A stretch of DNA of 64,000 bases from Meishania sp964351985. GTDB lineage: Bacteria; Bacteroidota; Bacteroidia; Flavobacteriales; Flavobacteriaceae. Shown here one piece after another: positions 61,149-64,000 of this stretch. The stretch spans positions 1 through 64,000 of the forward strand of contig CAYGPR010000013.1 of NCBI GenBank assembly GCA_964351985.1, given 5' to 3'. The position numbers and the translations under genes were made by a program. The notes below the pieces were generated by a model that worked only from the letters and a program-made list of their open reading frames with translations, searched no databases and was not told the DNA's origin. Position 1 is the first letter of the stretch. Each line of letters begins with the position of its first letter.

Positions 61149-61813
61149 TGGAACCAACCCTTCGAACCATAGAAAGTATCGATTGGATTACGACCCTAAT
61201 ATTCGGTAGTCTTTTGTTCATAGTTGTTGCCAAAGGGCTATTCTATAATCGTTTTTTAAACTTCATCATTCTGCCTTTCAATAATAAGTACATCTTTATG
61301 TATAACAAAAAGGAGAAATTGGCGAATTGGTTTCATAGTTTCTTCAGTATTTTTCAGATTATCAACTTTTCACTTTTTATTTATTTTATTTGGACAGTTT
61401 TCAAAGAACCTTCCAACGAATCGAATATGGTAATGTTTACAATCATTTTAGGCGGTTTGATTGCATTTCTACTCGTAAAGGTCTTTCTGCAACTTAGCAA
61501 CGGATTCATATTCGGTTCGAACCGTGACATAAGCGAGATTATTTTTAAGAAGCTATCGTACCTGAACCATAGTGGACTCATTATGCTATTGGCTAATATT
61601 ATACTTGCCTATGTCTTGAAGGACTCGAAACTTGTGATTTATGTAGCTTTATTCCTGATTCTTTTGGTAAACGGAATTGGTTGGGTCAACGTTTTGCGGA
61701 ATCATCAAAAATTCATCACCAACAACTTTTTCTATTTTATTTTGTACCTTTGCGCACTTGAAATTTCACCGCTTATTATAATAGGCAGCTATCTTAAACA
61801 GTTGGGTATATGA
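61148..61813 (+). CDS. DUF4271 membrane protein
   Basis: 221 residues with about six membrane helices and the family pattern FNNKYIFMYNKKEKLANWFH after TM1 and FGSNRDISEIIF in the middle. The domain is restricted to Bacteroidota and regularly precedes a uroporphyrinogen-III synthase-like gene, as here. Function is unknown; a role in envelope or heme-linked processes has been guessed from that linkage only. It overlaps both neighbours by a few bases. Confidence 0.88.
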   Translation: MEPTLRTIESIDWITTLIFGSLLFIVVAKGLFYNRFLNFIILPFNNKYIFMYNKKEKLANWFHSFFSIFQIINFSLFIYFIWTVFKEPSNESNMVMFTIILGGLIAFLLVKVFLQLSNGFIFGSNRDISEIIFKKLSYLNHSGLIMLLANIILAYVLKDSKLVIYVALFLILLVNGIGWVNVLRNHQKFITNNFFYFILYLCALEISPLIIIGSYLKQLGI

Positions 61814-62556
61814 AGGTTAAGACGATTTTAGTATCACAACCGGAACCAAAAATGGAAAACTCCCCTTATTCAAAACTTATTGATAAGGCCAAGGTCAAGG
61901 TTGATTTTCGTCCTTTCATCCACGTAGAGGGCGTTGACGCGAAATCGGTACGTCAACAAAAAATAGACCTCAACAATTACACGGCGATCATTCTTACTAG
62001 CAGAAATGCGGTGGACCACTATTTCAGAATTGCGGAAGAGATGCGGTTCAAGGTGCCCGATACCATGAAATATTTTTGTCAGTCGGAAGCTGTGGCCTAC
62101 TACCTTCAGAAGTACGTGGTTTATAGAAAGCGTAAGATTTACGTAGGTAAAATGAACTTTGCCGACCTAGCCGCCTTATTTAAAAAGTATAAGGATGAGA
62201 AATTTCTTTTGCCCTCTTCCGATTCCCTTAAAAGCATCGTACCCGAAACCTTGGACAAAATTGGAATCGATTGGACACGCGGTATTTTCTATAGAACGGT
62301 AATCAGTGACCTCTCGGATCTTCGCAACGTTTACTACGATGTATTGGTTTTCTTCAGCCCTTCGGGCATTGAGTCGCTTTTAAAGAACTTTCCTGATTTT
62401 GAGCAAAACGATACCCGTATCGCAGTTTTCGGAAATTCTACAATAAAAGCCGCCACCGATGCCGGACTGCGTATCGATATTAAGGCTCCGACCCCGGAGA
62501 CACCTTCCATGACTATGGCGCTCCAGAAGTATATTATCGAGGCTAACAAAAAATAA
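61810..62556 (+). CDS. hemD: Uroporphyrinogen-III synthase family protein (HemD)
   Basis: 248 residues of the two-domain HemD fold: ILVSQPEPKMENSPY at the start, AIILTSRNAVDHYF, FLLPSSDSLKSIVPETL, and VLVFFSPSGIESLL with IAVFGNSTIKAATDAGL. It closes hydroxymethylbilane to uroporphyrinogen III in heme synthesis. Sequence conservation in this family is low, so function rests on fold-level motifs. It overlaps the DUF4271 stop by 4 nt and ends 14 nt before a strong bidirectional terminator. Confidence 0.85.
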   Translation: MKVKTILVSQPEPKMENSPYSKLIDKAKVKVDFRPFIHVEGVDAKSVRQQKIDLNNYTAIILTSRNAVDHYFRIAEEMRFKVPDTMKYFCQSEAVAYYLQKYVVYRKRKIYVGKMNFADLAALFKKYKDEKFLLPSSDSLKSIVPETLDKIGIDWTRGIFYRTVISDLSDLRNVYYDVLVFFSPSGIESLLKNFPDFEQNDTRIAVFGNSTIKAATDAGLRIDIKAPTPETPSMTMALQKYIIEANKK

Positions 62557-62570
62557 CATCATAAAAGATT

Positions 62571-62606
62571 AAACAAAAACCCCTCCTTTCGGAGGGGTTT
62601 TTGTTT
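62571..62606. terminator. Strong bidirectional terminator between hemD and pckA
   Basis: AAACAAAAACCCCTCC (62571-62586) pairs perfectly with GGAGGGGTTTTTGTTT (62591-62606) around a TTTC loop, giving A- and T-rich outer arms on both strands for the two convergent genes. Confidence 0.92.
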
Positions 62607-64000
62607 TTAGTATGCATAACGCTGTGGGCCACCTCGGCGTATTTCTTCACTGGCAAAGGCTTCGAACTTTTTAAAATTCTCCCTAAAGGCATTTGATAGT
62701 TTAAATGCCGTTTTATAATAGGCCTCATCATTATTCCAGGTAGTACGCGGACTAAGCACATCGGTCGGAACACCAAGGCATTCCCTAGGCTGCGCAACGC
62801 CAAATACAGAATGAATATGGTAGTTATCGTACGAATAAAGTCCGAGGTCACCGTTCAGCACCGCGTTTATCATGGCACGGGTATATTTTAATTTCATACG
62901 GGTTCCCACACCATATGGGCCTCCCGTCCAGCCCGTATTCACGAGCCAAACATTGACACCTGCATTTTTCATTTTTTTACTTAACATTTCAGCGTACTTC
63001 GCTGGGTGCAAAGGCATAAAAGGAGCTCCGAAACAAGCCGAGAAAGAAGGTACGGGTTCAACTACCCCAGCTTCCGTTCCGGCCACCTTGGCGGTATAAC
63101 CAGAAATAAAATGGTATGCGGCCTGACTCGGTGTCAATTTTGAAATCGGAGGCAAAACACCAAAGGCATCCGCAGTTAAAAAGAATATATTTTTTGGGTT
63201 CTTTCCGATAGAAGGTCGTTGCACATTATCTATATGATAGATTGGATAGCTTACCCTTGTATTCTGGGTAATGGAGGTATCGGCAAAATCCACCTCTCTA
63301 TCCTCATCCATAATTACGTTTTCCAGCAGTGCACCCTTTTTAATGGCGGCGAAAATCTCGGGCTCATTTTCTTCGGACAGGTTGATGACCTTTGCATAGC
63401 ATCCGCCCTCAAAGTTAAAAACGGCGTTCTCGTTGTTCCAACCGTGTTCATCGTCACCTATCAATTTTCTGGAAGCATCAGTCGATAACGTAGTCTTTCC
63501 CGTTCCCGATAATCCAAAAAATATGGCCGTGTTTCCATCTTTTCCAACATTGGCCGAACAGTGCATAGGTAAGGTCTTCTTATAGACCGGAAGAATAAAA
63601 TTCAAGGCGGAGAATATTCCTTTCTTAATTTCCCCGGTATATCCCGTTCCACCAATAAGTGCAATCTTCTTCGCGAAATTCAAGATAGCGAAATTGTGTT
63701 GGCGTGTGCCATCGATCTTGGCATCTGCCATAAAACCGGGTGCGTTGACCACAGTCCATTCAGGGTCAAAGTTCTTAAGCTCTTCATTTGTCGGACGAAT
63801 GAACATATTATAAGCGAACATATTCGACCAAGGATATTCATTGATAACCCTGATATTCATACGGTAATTGGCATCGGCACAGGCATAACAATCGCGAACG
63901 AACAATTCTTTTTGGTTCAAATAAGAAATAACCTTATCATAAAGTGCATCGAACTTTGTGGGATCGAACGGAATATTGATATTGCCCCACCACACTCTAT
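62607..64000 (-). CDS. pckA: ATP-dependent phosphoenolpyruvate carboxykinase (partial, 5' end outside window)
   Basis: About 464 residues are visible of the usual ~535; the frame is still open at base 64000. Kinase-1 and kinase-2 motifs are GLSGTGKTTLS and LIGDDEHGW, with NFEGGCYAKVINLS, TRVSYPIYHIDN and the adenine-site NTGWTGGPYGVG. It makes phosphoenolpyruvate from oxaloacetate with ATP, the first committed step of gluconeogenesis. It ends YAY about 0 nt from the convergent terminator. Confidence 0.96.
   Translation of the reverse strand, partial: RVWWGNINIPFDPTKFDALYDKVISYLNQKELFVRDCYACADANYRMNIRVINEYPWSNMFAYNMFIRPTNEELKNFDPEWTVVNAPGFMADAKIDGTRQHNFAILNFAKKIALIGGTGYTGEIKKGIFSALNFILPVYKKTLPMHCSANVGKDGNTAIFFGLSGTGKTTLSTDASRKLIGDDEHGWNNENAVFNFEGGCYAKVINLSEENEPEIFAAIKKGALLENVIMDEDREVDFADTSITQNTRVSYPIYHIDNVQRPSIGKNPKNIFFLTADAFGVLPPISKLTPSQAAYHFISGYTAKVAGTEAGVVEPVPSFSACFGAPFMPLHPAKYAEMLSKKMKNAGVNVWLVNTGWTGGPYGVGTRMKLKYTRAMINAVLNGDLGLYSYDNYHIHSVFGVAQPRECLGVPTDVLSPRTTWNNDEAYYKTAFKLSNAFRENFKKFEAFASEEIRRGGPQRYAY

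Overview
The window looks like chromosome of a marine-type Flavobacteriaceae (Bacteroidota). The support is TAnnTTTG-type -7 promoter elements just upstream of several genes, type IX secretion C-terminal domains, Bacteroidota-restricted families (DUF4271, DUF4296), TrxR-like ferredoxin-NADP reductase, little sign of Shine-Dalgarno sequences, and dispersed hairpin repeats of the kind flavobacterial genomes carry. No rRNA, tRNA, CRISPR array, transposase or prophage gene was seen.

Layout. 1-4112: end of an ABC exporter, then a minus-strand iron-sulfur/redox group (ferredoxin, a 23S-IVP-type four-helix protein, ferredoxin reductase, Nfu, Mrp). 4264-5931: an amidase lipoprotein. 6028-43339: the main feature, 37 kb on the minus strand with thirteen full-length (769-815 aa) MacB/FtsX-type ABC permeases (called P1 to P13 from left to right). 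They are bounded by one LolD/MacB-type ATPase at each end of the permease run, with a membrane-fusion protein and a TolC-like outer-membrane protein at the upstream end and one GIN-domain (DUF2807) exported protein in the middle. 43627-46415: a divergent NtrC-type response regulator and NtrY-like kinase. 46480-49924: alkyltransferase-like protein, LysE exporter, TrmB and a PhoR/PhoB-like pair. 50177-54235: two minimal T9SS C-terminal-domain proteins, a LuxE-like adenylating protein, three small lipoproteins and an ankyrin-type protein. 54248-64000: housekeeping genes (TyrRS, epimerase, DUF4296, dihydroorotase, polyprenol-phosphate glycosyltransferase, GT39, DUF4271, HemD, PckA).

How the main locus seems to work. 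Three intergenic regions (upstream of the TolC gene, of P11 and of P8) carry the same arrangement: a 41-bp inverted repeat, two 18-bp half-sites around a 5-bp variable centre, whose centre lies exactly 84 nt upstream of a sigma-54-like TGGCAT -24 element in all three. The adjacent NtrC-type regulator is the obvious candidate to bind these sites. This would divide the array into three sigma-54 transcription units: tolC-MFP-ATPase2-P13-P12; P11-P10-P9; and P8 through P1 plus ATPase1. The inference is a single envelope-signal-controlled regulon in which many diverged permeases share two ATPases and one periplasmic/outer-membrane exit. The substrate cannot be read from the sequence.
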